A program made the translations under genes and the position numbers. This document shows, one piece after another, positions 1-11,393 of a stretch of 64,000 bases of DNA; position 1 is the first letter of the stretch, and every line of letters starts with the position of its first letter. Location of the stretch: positions 168,151 to 232,150 of the forward strand of contig JNVV01000065.1 in assembly GCA_000733355.1 (NCBI GenBank), written 5' to 3'. The DNA is from Falciphora oryzae (taxonomy: Eukaryota; Ascomycota; Sordariomycetes; Magnaporthales; Magnaporthaceae). The notes beneath the pieces are model-generated. The model saw nothing but the letters and a program-made list of their open reading frames with translations. It was not told where the DNA came from and searched no databases.

Positions 1-554
1 CACATGCAAGCACGTGCGGCGATCCTGGATGATGGAGGGTGGACAAAACCAGCATATTGCCCAGCCGGGCGGACGAGCAGTGAACAAAAACAGGAATGCT
101 GAGACCCCGCCAAAGGCGGTCAGGAGTGCAGGTGGACAAACTCAGGAAAACAGCCACTGAGGGCGCATGGGTGCACAAGCTTACTATTTTCGTTGGCCAA
201 CCGGATGCGAGGGATGAACAGGGTAAGCTGCAGCGGACGGCCTCCCGGCCTTGCTGGTAATGAGGTTAGGCTGGAGGAGGGGCATGCTGGGAGTTAATCG
301 AGCAGATGCCGCTGCTACTTGGGCGTCGGGGAGAACATGGAAGGGCTGGGCTGATGACGATATAAAGACCTGCCAGCTTTCCACCAAGGTCCGGCTTCCT
401 GAATACCGCAATTCGCTCCATTTTCTCTAAGAGGCCACAATACATACAATCTATCGCTTTGTTTACCCCTCGCTTTAGCAGTACGGAGGCCGCCTGTCTA
501 GGCCCGGTACTCAGTCGCTGTCAAACCAGGAAATCCCGCTTGGTCACCGTCACA
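1..554. other. Window edge and 5' flank of the Clr5-ankyrin gene
   Basis: No coding sequence or RNA gene is supported here. Short open frames exist on both strands but lack family resemblance. The stretch from about 420 to 554 is presumably promoter and 5' untranslated leader of the gene starting at 555. Confidence 0.4.
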
Positions 555-3500
555 ATGTCGTCGCGACGCACCGCCCCCAGTCGCAGGTGGGAGGAGAAAA
601 AAGACATCATACTGGCCCTCGCAGCAGACAACTCCCTGAAGGAGCTTGCCAAGATGATGAGGGAGCAGCATCAATTCACCGCGACGTAAGTTGAGCCACC
701 ATACGGGCCGCCTAGGCTGCTTGGCTAATATAAATACCAGTCTTGCACAATATGAATATCATCTGAAGGAATGGAATGCTCCTGCCAAGAACGTGAAGCG
801 CGGCGACTGGGCAAGAGTGATCGCCGTATACGACTCTCTCGCTTCTCAGCATGGAACCATCCGGGTTCTTGTCAACAATTGCCCTCTCTCTACGACCAAG
901 CTCCAGAGAAACAGACGGCTATACGCCTCTACTGAATCGGATTCACTTTGCCACACTGCTCGTAAGTGTCTTCAAAGTTTCGGGTTGCACTACATGAAGG
1001 GCGATTGTCAAGCTAACAAGTTCCATCTCTGGCACAATCAGGTGGAGAAGCCTCCTTGCCCGAGATTGTATCTTTCCAGTTGCGATCTGCGGATGGGACA
1101 TGGCTGCCAGTTGACCCAGGCCCTCGAAGCAGAGGGCCCGGAGACGAACCAAGCCTCGGGCTAACGCACATCGGCGATACAATCCTAATGCCCGACCTAG
1201 TTTCCGACTTCTTGGGAACAGAGGACGTATCGCGTGAAGAGGACACGAGCTTTTGGATAACGACCCCACCGCCCGGGATCTCACTTCATTCCCGAGCCTC
1301 CGGTTCCTTGATGACAAGGGATGGGTCGAGGGCAGAAGAGGACGGTGACTGTTTCACGCCTTGTCTACCGCCTGGAGAACCTGCCTTTTCAAGTGACCTC
1401 AACGGCCAGCTGTTCTCAGCCTTATCGCCAGCACTGCCGAGTCCACCATCGCGGTTCAGTGGACTCGACATCAACGCAATTGCCGCAGAATTCCAGGTTA
1501 TAAATGGCGTCCCGCTTCCGTTCGAGAAGCCAATCGAAATACTTACTCGGCAGCTGCAATCACTGTTTCTTGGCTTTGAGAAACATCCGATACACACTGG
1601 TAGGAGGAATATCCCCTCATTAGCCTTGCTATTCTTTTGTAAACTGACAATCTGTAGATCCTTGGGATTTACGTCCAGGTCGCAAAAAGTCGAGAGAATC
1701 ATTCTCGTCCTATCAGCGAGCTGCCGATTCTCGTATGCCAGCACTCGGCTACTGTTTCAGGCTCAGTATGCCAGAGTACATCAACCACATACTTCCAGGG
1801 ACCCGCCTCAGCACGACTGGCTATGAAAATCGTCTGGAAGCCAACGTGCTGGGCACCGATGTCCCGCGGTGGGTGCTGTTTGCCATGGCAAACGACTTCG
1901 CAGGCCTGAAGGATGCCGAAATCTGCGAGATTGTTCCCATGCTCTCCCAATCTAAAGGTGGCAGCCTGCTCATTCAGCAATTATTGCGGAAAAAGAAGAG
2001 TCCCCACGTCAAGGCACTCGCAGAGAGCCTCCTCAAAGCATCTATCGAAGCCCAGAACGTCACTGCCTTCCGGCAAGTCTTGGCCAGTGGGGCTGTCGAT
2101 ATCGACACAGTTGTTTGTCTTGTCGACAAGGGGAGATACACCGCCATCGAAAGGAGCGCCGCCTTGCAAAATCTTTCCCTTGTTCAAGCTATCTTGGCTG
2201 CGCAACCAAAGGTTGTAGAGTCAAGTGGGGCCCTCGGCTGGGATTGTGCCTTCGGTTGTCTCATCGAATCCCTCAATCGACGCGATGGCTCCATTAGTCC
2301 GGAGTTCGAGAAGATCGCCAATCTTCTTCACACGGCCGGTGCTTTGATCCTTCCAACGCACCTATCCCGGCTGACAATGGAAGGAAACGTTGGACTCAAA
2401 CTTGCGTTGAGTCTGGCGTCGAGAATAGCACCAATGCAACATCAAGGGTTCATCAAGGCCGGATTCTTAACACACGCCGTCGTAGGCTTCCAAGACGAAA
2501 TGATGGCCCTGAGCTTTATCAACAGCATACTTGATACCTGCTACGATGAGCACCAATGGGCATGCAGTCATCGGAAGAACTATCTGCACGAATTCCAGAA
2601 GGGGCTCATTGAAAGTGCCGAGGCGGGTTACTTCAACCTGGTAAAGCTACTCCTCCCTTTCAGCAAAGTCGGGAATGGATGTGTGTTTCTTCGCGCATCG
2701 ATTTACGGCGGGAGCAAAGAAGTTGTCGACCTAGCCCTCTCCCTGGACCCTGACCTCAAGGGCCCGGCCGAGGCGTGCATGCGTCGGGGGTTTGTCACAA
2801 CTCCCCTGGCTGAAGCGATACGGGCTCAAAGGGAGGATCTGATTCGGGTTTTGGAAGAAAAGCGGTGCTTGGAATACCTTCAAATGGAGGGACATTTCAA
2901 GGCAGCTATCGCGGCGGCATCGGAAACTCGGAACCTGGCGTACGTGCAAAAACTTTTCCAACACCACCCTTGGGTCTACGTCAAGGACATACAGGAGGCG
3001 GTGCAGGTGTCGACTGAAGCAGGGCACGACGAAATCGCATACGCCCTGGTTGCCGCGCACTCGGCAGGAGACATCCTAACTGCAGCGGTATTTCGGCGTG
3101 ATTGGCCCGTGGTACACACTATCCTGGACTCTGGCCCTGACATTCTGCACCCGCAAAAACACTACGGGCTACTCACGGAGTGGAACGGACACGAATCGCA
3201 TTGGGACAGCTTGTTCGCACATCTAATTCTGAGGGGTGACCAGCAACTGATCCTGAAGGCGGCCAAAGTCTTTCCGGTGAAAACAAACATGGACAGACAT
3301 TGGGAAGTACCCTGGGCAAACATAAACAGGGAGGTCCTGCCATTTCTGTGTGAACACAAGCTCGTCTCACGGCGCTGCCTAACACTTTATCTCCAGCAAG
3401 CCCTCGAAAAGAAAGACGACGATATGGTCAGCCTCGCCACCAGGCTGGGAGCGAATCCAGTCGACGGGCTCGTGTTGGAGCTTGCTGTCATTCACAGCCC

Positions 3501-4416
3501 ACATCTCCTGCCTTTTCTTCTAAAACAGGTACCACGGCCGGTGCTCGAGTTTGTGGCTCAGGAGATCGAGGACAGGAAGCCGAAGAAGACCACTACCTGG
3601 AGTGCAATACAGTCAGCGCTCGAGCAGGGACTGCCGGGCTTGCCCTCGCTGAAGGCACTATTCGAATCTGGAATAGTCAACATGCCAACACTCCAGATGT
3701 GGTTCAGTTCCGGCAGTCATTTCTACTGCCTTGTCGACCTCAGAAAGGCCATCATTGCAACACGAGGAGGCCACGATAGCCTTGCTGTGGTGGAATTTCT
3801 TCTCGACAGCGGGTGCGATCCGAATACACACGAGCTTGCGGCGGACGTTACGACAAAGCAGCCATATGTGCACTCACAACCCACAGCTCTTCTGGAAGCA
3901 GTCGCCACGAACAACACCCGCCTGGTGGAATTACTCCTACAAAAGGGCGCCAGAGTCAACCGGGGAGCGTGGCTGCCGGACAGAACCCCGCTCCAGAAAG
4001 CCGCCCAGCTGGGCTATCTCGACATTGTGAAGCTTCTGCTCGACCACGGCGCCGACGTGAACGCGCCGGCGGCCTATGGCTGTGGTGGGACGGCACTGCA
4101 GCTGGCAGCTGTCAGCGGAAACTGTGCCGTCGCTTGCGAGCTGCTTGAACGAGGTGCCGACCCGCACATGGCGCCGTCTCAATTTGAAGGGAGACGACCG
4201 CTCGAGGGGGCGGCCGAGCGCGGCCGAATGAGTATGATCGAGCTTCTGTGGGAATACTGCGGGGGCAGCTTTCCCGACAGTGTCGTTGATCGGGCAATGG
4301 AGCTGGCAAAGCGTGAGGGCCACATGGCATGCAGAGAGCTGCTCGGAAGTCTGAGGGCAGCGAAGAGGCAGCTTGACGATGTCGCGTGTGTGGACTGGAC
4401 GGCACCGGTATTTTAG
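555..4416 (+). CDS. Clr5-domain ankyrin-repeat protein (4 exons, 1222 aa)
   Basis: The exons I infer are 555-685, 741-961, 1042-1599 and 1658-4416. Introns start GTAAG, GTAAGT and GTAGGA and end CAG, CAG and TAG, and the summed length closes in frame. The N-terminus (about residues 13-70) is a Clr5 domain: basic lead, RRWEEKKDIILALAADNSL, the M(M)REQHQF helix, then LAQYEYHLKEW across intron 1. The long last exon holds ankyrin-type repeats, clearest near the C-terminus (TPLQKAAQLGYLDIVKLLL, GADVNAPAAYGCGGTALQLA, ERGADPH). The middle is more divergent helical repeat sequence. Clr5-ankyrin proteins are a large, fast-evolving family in filamentous fungi whose roles are mostly unknown; the Clr5 domain is thought to be regulatory or nucleic-acid binding, and ankyrins bind proteins. 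ATG 555 has the context CACAATG and puts the Clr5 domain close to the start. The family call is firm, the function is not. Confidence 0.85.
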
Positions 4417-4636
4417 GGGATTGGTTGGAACGGCGTTTTTGGAGTGGGCTGATGCTTCTTCTCTTACTTTTGTATTGGGCTCCATGAGTGTATTCCATGG
4501 TAAATATGATAGGGTCTCGCCAGCGAAAGCCCCAAACTGGGCAGCGCACACATCGAGGCAGTCTTCGAGGGCGCATCTTCACGAGTATATCATTTCGGGT
4601 GTGCGATTGCTTCCTAACAGCGACAGTACGACGCCA

Positions 4637-5419
4637 TCACCTGAGGCGGATACCAACTTCAAGCGAGCTCGCCTTTCTTGGCCTCTGCTTGACAGCCTTG
4701 CCCACCGTCCTCCCATCGTGCCTCCCATAGCCCGTAGGAGGCGCAGTAGCCGCCACAACGCCTGACATGGCAACATCGGCGCCGCCACCCGCCCCGTCGT
4801 CGCTTCCGTCGCCATCGTTGTCGCTCCTCTCCTCGTCATACTCGTACGTGTCGACGCCGCTCACCGTATTTGTGTAGAGCCGGACAACACAATCCCCGCG
4901 GCGCTGGAACACGGCCGCCGTCTTGAGCGCCTTCTCGATGTTCTGCCCGCCCGTGCCCACAACAAGGACGTCGAACCGCTCGTCCCCCGCCTCTATCCCG
5001 TCCTCACCATCCTCCCTCTCCCTCCCACCGCCGCGGCCCACGTGACCACCACCCCTGGCGCCGCCTCTCCTCTTGCCAGCAGCGCTCCCTGTTGATGATG
5101 CGCCGTGCAGGCTCTGGGAGAGGACGCCGCGCGGGCTCTTGTCCAGCAGCTTCTGGACGCGCTTGAGGACGGCGACGAGCGGCGTGCCGCGGCGGATGTC
5201 GATGCGCCGCTTGGGCGCGAGGTGCGGGTCCTCACGCGTCGCGTTGGCCGGCGGCCGGTTCCGCGCCGTGTTGAGGCTCCGGCTTATCATCTTGGCGCCC
5301 TGCGGCAGCCGCGCCTTCTTCAACGCCGCCGCTGGTCTGGATGGTAGCTCCGCCATGAGCGCGAGTTGTGTTGCTGGTGGTGTTGGGCCTGTCGCGGCGT
5401 CTGGTGACGGGTTGGCCAT
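4637..5419 (-). CDS. pop7: RNase P/MRP subunit Pop7 (Rpp20-like, Alba fold), 260 aa
   Basis: Single exon. ATG at 5419 begins MANPSPDAATGP; the frame runs open further upstream, but only this start leaves a normal N-terminus. The central part has the fungal Pop7 signature: KRRIDIRRGTPLVAVLKRV (mid-protein) followed after a low-complexity Arg/Gly linker by DVLVVGTGGQNIEKALKTAA and RRGDCVVRLYTNTVSGVD. The GTGGQNIEKAL segment is the Alba-type nucleic acid loop. Pop7 pairs with Pop6 on the P3 arm of RNase P and RNase MRP RNA, so it acts in nuclear tRNA 5' processing and rRNA processing. The C-terminal acidic and basic tail beyond the Alba fold is long but typical of Pezizomycotina. It is divergent from the rav2 gene and shares a roughly 570-bp promoter region with it. 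Confidence 0.85.
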   Translation of the reverse strand: MANPSPDAATGPTPPATQLALMAELPSRPAAALKKARLPQGAKMISRSLNTARNRPPANATREDPHLAPKRRIDIRRGTPLVAVLKRVQKLLDKSPRGVLSQSLHGASSTGSAAGKRRGGARGGGHVGRGGGREREDGEDGIEAGDERFDVLVVGTGGQNIEKALKTAAVFQRRGDCVVRLYTNTVSGVDTYEYDEERSDNDGDGSDDGAGGGADVAMSGVVAATAPPTGYGRHDGRTVGKAVKQRPRKASSLEVGIRLR

Positions 5420-5987
5420 TTTTAGGGGGTTGGTTTTTGAGTTTGGACAGGGGCTGTTGTCTCTCTGAGCACCCCAGAGTCTTACAATACCGTCCAGTCG
5501 ATGAGTGATCCAGCCAGGAGCTTTGGTCTGGGCTGTGTAATACCTGGCGGATGATACGAAAAAGGACACTTTTCGATGGTGATAGTGTTCGTGTGAAACG
5601 TGGTCCACGTGCAAGAGACGATGCAAGCCAGGCGAAACCCGAATCTTGCGCCCGTTCCCAGGAGTCCGAGTCTGGCGCAAAGTGACGGCAGGGCCCCACG
5701 CATAAATCGGCGCTAGCCCATACCGCCTGCCTATTACAGCCACCAAGTACTGCCTGCACCGGCCAGCTGCGTCACATAGGTGGAGCCGGCGAACTGCCCG
5801 TCGCGCGCGCAACGGCGTGACGCCAAAGACGACAACCTCAATGGACAGAGTGTTTCCTTTGGCCGGAGGCAGCAACCATTTCTCCAGGCTTCCATCCGAG
5901 CTAGGACTAGGACCAGCAGCTTCGAGGATGCGTGCGCCCAAGGCCAGCGGCTGATTGACAAAGGGGACACATCAACGCCATCCGACA
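5420..5987. promoter_or_regulatory. Shared divergent promoter region pop7 / rav2
   Basis: The two start codons face away from each other, 568 bp apart, with no credible gene between them. Both genes are housekeeping, so a bidirectional promoter is the simplest reading. No TATA box stands out and no specific factor site can be named. Confidence 0.5.
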
Positions 5988-7319
5988 ATGTCGGTCGCAA
6001 TCTGGCCACCTCTCTCCGCGGCCGACCTCAAAATCGCCGTCGAGGACACCCAGGTAAGTCTGGAGCTCCCCGTCTTCTCCCGCATCTCTCCTGCTGTAGA
6101 CTGCCTCGCTCGTTGAAGGAACAACCGCAACATGCTGATCGACATCGCGACCGGCCTCAAGCGCCGCGAACTAGAGTGGCTCCTGGACGAGCTGCACGAC
6201 ACGCTCAAGAACCTCAGGCATGGGCTCGAGGACTGCTACGCCCTGCTGGCCCCCATCGACCCGGGCTCCACCCTCGTCGTCAGCACCCCGCGCAACGAGG
6301 CCGTCAAGGGCCACATCACCCGCGTCGGCACCCGCATCGTCAAGGGCACTTTATCCCTGAAGCTCCGCACCATCCCGTCGCAGACGCTCTCGCTCGACCC
6401 GAACCACCCCATCCATCTCGCGCCCCTCACCCACCTGCACGAGCTCCTGACCGACGCCCTCGACGTCCTCACCCAGACCCTCGCCCACCTCCCGGAGCCG
6501 GGCACCTCGAAGCAAACCAGAATAAATGACCCCCTGAGGTCCCCCAACCCCGGCGCAGCGGCCTTCGTCTCGGCCCAGCTCCGCCTCCTCTCCGCCTCGC
6601 TGGCCGAGGCCTCCGCCGTGCTCAAGGGCCCGCCCGTGACGGCGCCCGACCCGGCATGGACGACCCTGTCCGCCGCGCCCTCGCACTTCCTCCCGCCCCC
6701 CGCGCCCCCGCCGTCCCACAACCCCCTGCAGAGCCTGCAGTCCTCCCTCCCCTTCTCCACCGGCGGCAGCAGCAGCGACCACCACCATAGCCACTCCTCC
6801 TCCCACACGCACCACCATGGGTCAGATGCGGCAGCAATGGCAGCGGCCCTGCAGAACGTCTCCGTCTACTTCGGCATCCAGGAGTCGGCCCTGGTGCTCT
6901 GGGTGCGCGCCCTCGAGCCCGCCGACGCCCCCGTCAGCGTCGGCATGAAGTTCGCCCTGGCCATCGGTACCGCCCGCCGCCTTGAGCACGATGAGAGCGA
7001 GCGCATCTTCGGCTACTGCTGTGCGGGGCTCGACGGCCGCCCCGCCGTCCACGGCGGGGGGAGGTCCCACGGCCCGGGCTCCCCGACTTCTCTCAAAAGG
7101 TCCATGTCGCAGCAGTTTCTCGGCGGCGGCGGCGGTAGTGGGAACGGTGGCGGTGCCAAGAAGGGCCCCGCTCAGGTCTACGTTCGCGAAAAGATTCGCG
7201 TGGAGAGCGCTGACCCCAGCCTGCTGTCGCTATCTGCCAAGCTCGGCGCGTTGAGCAACACACTGAGCATGGCCAGGCGGAATCTGGCCGCCGTGATGGG
7301 CGAAGAGATGGAAGAATGA
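5988..7319 (+). CDS. rav2: RAVE complex subunit Rav2 / Rogdi-like protein (2 exons, 407 aa)
   Basis: Exon 1 is 5988-6053 (MSVAIWPPLSAADLKIAVEDTQ) and exon 2 is 6162-7319. The 108-nt intron starts GTAAGT, contains CTGAT near its 3' end and stops at CAAG; this join restores the conserved block RRELEWLLDELHDTLKNLRH. Next come GLEDCYALLAPIDPGSTLVV and KGHITRVGTRIVKGTLSLKL, typical of Rogdi/Rav2, then a low-complexity His/Ser/Pro stretch and a conserved C-terminal helix (LSLSAKLGALSNTLSMARRN). Rav2 with Rav1 and Skp1 forms RAVE, which helps reassemble the V1 and Vo sectors of the vacuolar H+-ATPase after glucose shifts. The ATG at 6132, inside the intron as called here, would make a protein lacking the conserved N-terminus, so the two-exon model is preferred. 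Confidence 0.87.
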
Positions 7320-7668
7320 GGAACATGTCATATGACCCAGTGTAAGGTGTAATGCGAAACGAGGAGCCAGTTAGGATGGCATCTTCCATTCTAGAGAGAA
7401 TATGCTGTATCATGACCAGATATTTAACCAAACACGCCGAGCGGCCAGACCATAAAACGAGAGTGTCTGCAAGGAAACTGAAGAATGCATGGTAGACAGA
7501 CAGAAGAAAAGTATCGCAAGCGCCACGATGCTCCCACACAAATGGCATAGGTTGAAGCGACAGCTTGTAGAGCATGGCTCTAGGAACCAAAAAAAAACAA
7601 TGCTCGCAACGCGCGGTCGCGTCAAAAAGGGGCCGTCATGAACCCGCCCAACAGCCACGACGTCCGTT

Positions 7669-8875
7669 CTAGGCCACCGGGGACCAGGGCATGGGGACGA
7701 GAACGCGGGACTTCATGCTCTGGATCAGCGGCACCGTCTTGTGGACCGTCTCGCTCCAGCCGGGGATGCTCCAGCTCTTCTCGCGCGTGATCTTGCGCTG
7801 CTCTAGGTCGGCAAACTGCCACAGGTGGTGGACTGTGTTGAGCTCGCCGATCTGGACGAACCAGGCGCCGACGCCCTCCATGACCTCGCGGCGGGCCTTG
7901 AGCCCGCGCCGCCAGTGCGTCTCCCACTCGAGAAGGTTGCCCGGGTGGAGCGTGTACGACCGCAGCTCGAAGACGCCGCCGAGGTGCCGCGGGGGCGTCG
8001 TGGGCCAGAACGAGAACTCCTGCATTAGCGACGAGTTGTTGGACCGGATGAGCGAGTTGAGCTTCTTCTCGAACCCGGGGAACTCGGGGTGCCGCGAGAT
8101 GGTGTTCAGGGACGCGTGGTATCCCGTGTACCGTTGGTACTCCCAGATATGGACTGTGGGAGGGATAGCACGTGTCAGATAAGGATGCCGTACTCTGGAG
8201 GATTGCAGGTGAACCATCACTCAACTTACCAAACGTATTGCAGTCGCCAACCTCGGTGCGCCAGCTCCCCACAAGATGAACCTTATTCTCGGGATCGGAG
8301 GCTATGCGGGGATACCACTTCCCGATTAGGTCCATGTACTCCTCGGTCTTGTCGTGCTTGACCTCGTGGAAGACAATGGTGTGGACGTATTTGCCGCGGG
8401 CGAGGACCTGGCTGAAGCTGGCCTCGATCTGGGCGTCCATCTCGCGGCCCTCCTTAGTGCCGTAGATCAGGTTCGTTAGCGGGCCGAGCTTGCGCGCCGG
8501 CTCGTGCGACGCCGTCTCGGCCGCTCGCCCTTTGGCGGTGCTGAGTGAGCCCAGGCCCTGGACGGTGCCGGGGATGAAGCTGTCCGCGACGGAGCCGCCG
8601 TCGCCCTCCTTGGGGGCCGACGACGACGGCGTGGAAGAGGAAGAAGGGGCGGGGGAGGACTTGGGAGTGGACAAACTGGCATCGCGCTGCTTCTGCGCCT
8701 CTAGGAGCTGCGTCCGGAACGCCTTCTGCTTTTCGACGAATTCTGCCTGCCGGTCGGGTTCGATGTCGGCCAGGGACGGCGTGCGCTTCTGAGAGCGAGC
8801 CACGGCCGTAGTGGCGAAGCTCCGGGCCCCGCGCAGCGGGGCAGCTGCCTCTCGGAGGACACGACGGGAGAGCAT
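7669..8875 (-). CDS. NIPSNAP family mitochondrial protein (2 exons, 376 aa)
   Basis: Exon 1 is 8230-8875 and exon 2 is 7669-8153. The 76-nt intron (GTAAGT to CACAG) joins GDCNTF to VHIWEYQRYTGYH in frame. The start MLSRRVLREAAAPLRGARSF reads as a mitochondrial presequence: Arg-rich, without acidic residues for the first several positions. Two ferredoxin-like NIPSNAP modules follow, one around KYVHTIVFHEVKHDKTEEYM and the second around GGVFELRSYTLHPGNLLEWE, ending RVLVPMPWSPVA. NIPSNAP proteins are peripheral mitochondrial proteins linked in animals to mitophagy signalling; the fungal role is not established. Length and domain order are normal. It is divergent from atp18. Confidence 0.88.
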
Positions 8876-10122
8876 GGCGGGCGGCGGGTATAGATAAGGG
8901 GTGTGGCTGCTCCACGGAGGTATCAGAAACCTGGGCAGCGACTTTCCGAGCGAGTATTCACGTCCGACGAAATGGACAAGGTCGCCCGAATGGTCTCGGG
9001 CGGCCTTTCCGTTGCGCCTGAAGCGAGCCGAGGTTTGCTTGTAGCGGAAGAAATTGAGCCCGCGTGCCTCAACGGTTGGCGGCAAAGCTAGCCAAGCACG
9101 AGATGTAGCTTGGGAGAACCCGAGGATTGTCGGGATCCTACTGGTGGGCTTTCGGTTGGGGTGTGCGCGTGCGTGGGTGTGGTATGATCGATAGCGGGCA
9201 GGCAGGCAGGCAATAGCAGAAGACGTCCGGGCGGACGAGCAGGCTCCTAAAGTGGTAGGCTGTAATAGCAGCAACAGCAGAAGCAGCAAGCGGTGCACAG
9301 CACGGGCAGGGAGGTTGGGTTGGGTAGCAGCCAAGTCGGCGGCAGCGGGCGCAGGGGATAACGCGGTATCTCGGCGTGACCTGCAGGCAAGGGGCGAGAG
9401 GACGAGAGGCAGATAAGTCGCACGTCCCGCGGCAACGACGCAGCGCACGGCACGGCACTAGCAACGACGAGGAAAGGGCCGCGACAAGCAGGGCCAAAGT
9501 GATGAGGGGAAAAACGCGGAGAGGGAGGGCGAAATGGAGGGTGAGGCTGGTGGCTAATTGGATGGATTGTATTGGCGAGAAGTCGGGAATCTGGGACGAG
9601 TTAAATGCAGCCCGCAAAGCACCCCGCACTTGCACTGCGGTTCGGTGGTGGCTAAGAGCTCTGGTCTCGAGATGGGAGGGAAGATGGTTGCAGGGGAGAG
9701 GAGCCAAGCGGAAAGGGGACGGCCCTAAGCACAGGCCGGCTCCAGCAGAGGGAGCTCAGCTGTGCATGAGCGCAGATTGGTCGGCGCTGGCGCCAGCTTC
9801 ATTGAGTTTGCGGGGAAATCGGGTGACATCACCCTGCTCCATGTGCCAGCTGGGTGGAGCTCGCCAGCCGGCAGAAACAGCGCTGGGCTGACTGCCTGAC
9901 TCTGGGCAGCAGTGCACGTGCCATGGCACGACCCCGATGGAATCTGGCCTGAGGCAGCAGTTTCGGCACCGGACGGCCCCATTGCGAAAAAGGCTCGTTT
10001 GGTTTGGCGGCGGAAAAGACGACGACAAGGGAAGCTCCAGTCTAGCTCAACGACATCACCTCCATTGCCGCCTTTCCACACCCGACCAAACACCCCTTAC
10101 AGCCGTCAATCGAACCGTCAAG
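8876..10122. promoter_or_regulatory. Divergent intergenic region NIPSNAP / atp18
   Basis: This is 1.25 kb between two divergent genes for mitochondrial proteins. Pyrimidine-rich and CAG-rich stretches produce spurious frames (for example 9138-9707 minus), but none shows a recognisable domain. It most likely carries both promoters and a long NIPSNAP 5' leader. Confidence 0.45.
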
Positions 10123-10584
10123 ATGTCTTGGCTCGGAGTTGTCGCCCCCAAGAAGTTCCCGACGCCAGTCCGTACGTCAATTGCCGCCCGCCGACTCCGT
10201 GCCCAGCCCTGCTCCCTCCGAGCCTCTTCCGAACCCAGCAGCTAACCAATTCCCCGTACAGTGAAGCCGATGGCGCCCTTCTTCGCTGCCGGTATGTGAT
10301 TGTCCATGTCCGACGACGGTTCCGAGCGACCTGCGCGCCGTGCCCACGTCTGGTTCCTATGGAGAGAATGGGTGGAATTCGATCCGGTCGGTTCTCGGCG
10401 CTTGGATTCTGACACGCTGCAAACAGGCCTGGTCATCGCCTACGGCATCAACAGCGCACAGAACGCCATGATGAAGGGTACGTTGCACGCGCCGTAGTCT
10501 TGGACCCAACGACCGGTCTGCTGACAGAACTCTGCAGGCGACGAGTGGAAGAACGACCCTAGGAACAAGGGCGCGAAGCACTAG
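10123..10584 (+). CDS. atp18: ATP synthase subunit j / Atp18 (4 exons, 58 aa)
   Basis: A micro-gene found by splicing; no single frame covers it. The exons are 10123-10171, 10262-10291, 10427-10477 and 10538-10584. Donors are GTACGT, GTATGT and GTACGT, and all acceptors are CAG. The frames close exactly to 58 residues: MSWLGVVAPKKFPTPVLKPM, then a single membrane helix (APFFAAGLVIAYGINSAQNA), then WKNDPRNKGAKH. The KKFPTPxLKPxxPFF start and the NDPRN motif match yeast Atp18 (i/j subunit), a small inner-membrane Fo component of mitochondrial F1Fo-ATP synthase near the peripheral stalk and dimer interface. Three introns in a 177-nt message is common for such genes in filamentous fungi. The start is set by the conserved N-terminus. 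Confidence 0.9.
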
Positions 10585-11393
10585 ATACGGGCCGCGAGGA
10601 ACGCAACCGACTTTGGGGGACATGATCTTGTTTACCGGCACGGCGTGAATCACGGGAAACCCGGCGCGCCCCGTCACCGCTTAGAATTTGGCGCAACTGT
10701 ACCATAGAGGTCGAAACAAAAGGAAACGATGCATCAACGCTCGTCTTGAACAAACTTCAGCGGCCCAAGCGAAGCTGCATCGACGGAACCTCGTGAGAGA
10801 TTCTTGGGCCACTTGGCCTTGTGGCTCCTCTGGGACTTGGGAAGCATAGTGTCCCGGTGCGACTGTTGATGGACCTTCCCTTTTTCCCATGTTGCACATC
10901 GACTCGAACCGGCAAGACGCCTTGCGAGGTTATCGTAGCCCTATCTGCAATCCAATTACAACCTTGGTCCTGGCCGCGTCGACACATCGCCCTGTAGGGT
11001 CTCCTCACAACCCAATTATGAGGGAAACGTCAAGAACAGGACTCGGCGAGGCCGGCCAGAACATGTGTGATAAGGGGGGAAGGGGATATGGCTGGCCCAG
11101 ATCCTAACCGGCTACTCGGCCTGGGTCTCCAAGTCTGCGCCAACTGCCACGACGAATTTCTGTCTAAATGTATGGTGGGGTACGACAACCAGGTATACCT
11201 AGATATCAATCGCCTCTCTGGCCCTGCATGGAAAATTCGCCAGTATTCCCTTCCGCGATGACTCTTTCGCCGAGGGTGGATTGGTTATCCTGGACCAGCC
11301 ACAAAGGGGGTTTCAAACGTTTGGCTGTGGAGCTGACAAATGTGGCCCTCCGATAAAAGCGTCATACACAACCCAGCCGCGTTTCGCCAGATA

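Noticed and set aside
9138..9707. 190-codon minus-strand frame upstream of the NIPSNAP gene
   Set aside because: Composition is Cys/Leu/Pro-rich with no domain, and it lies in the expected leader and promoter of a divergent gene pair.
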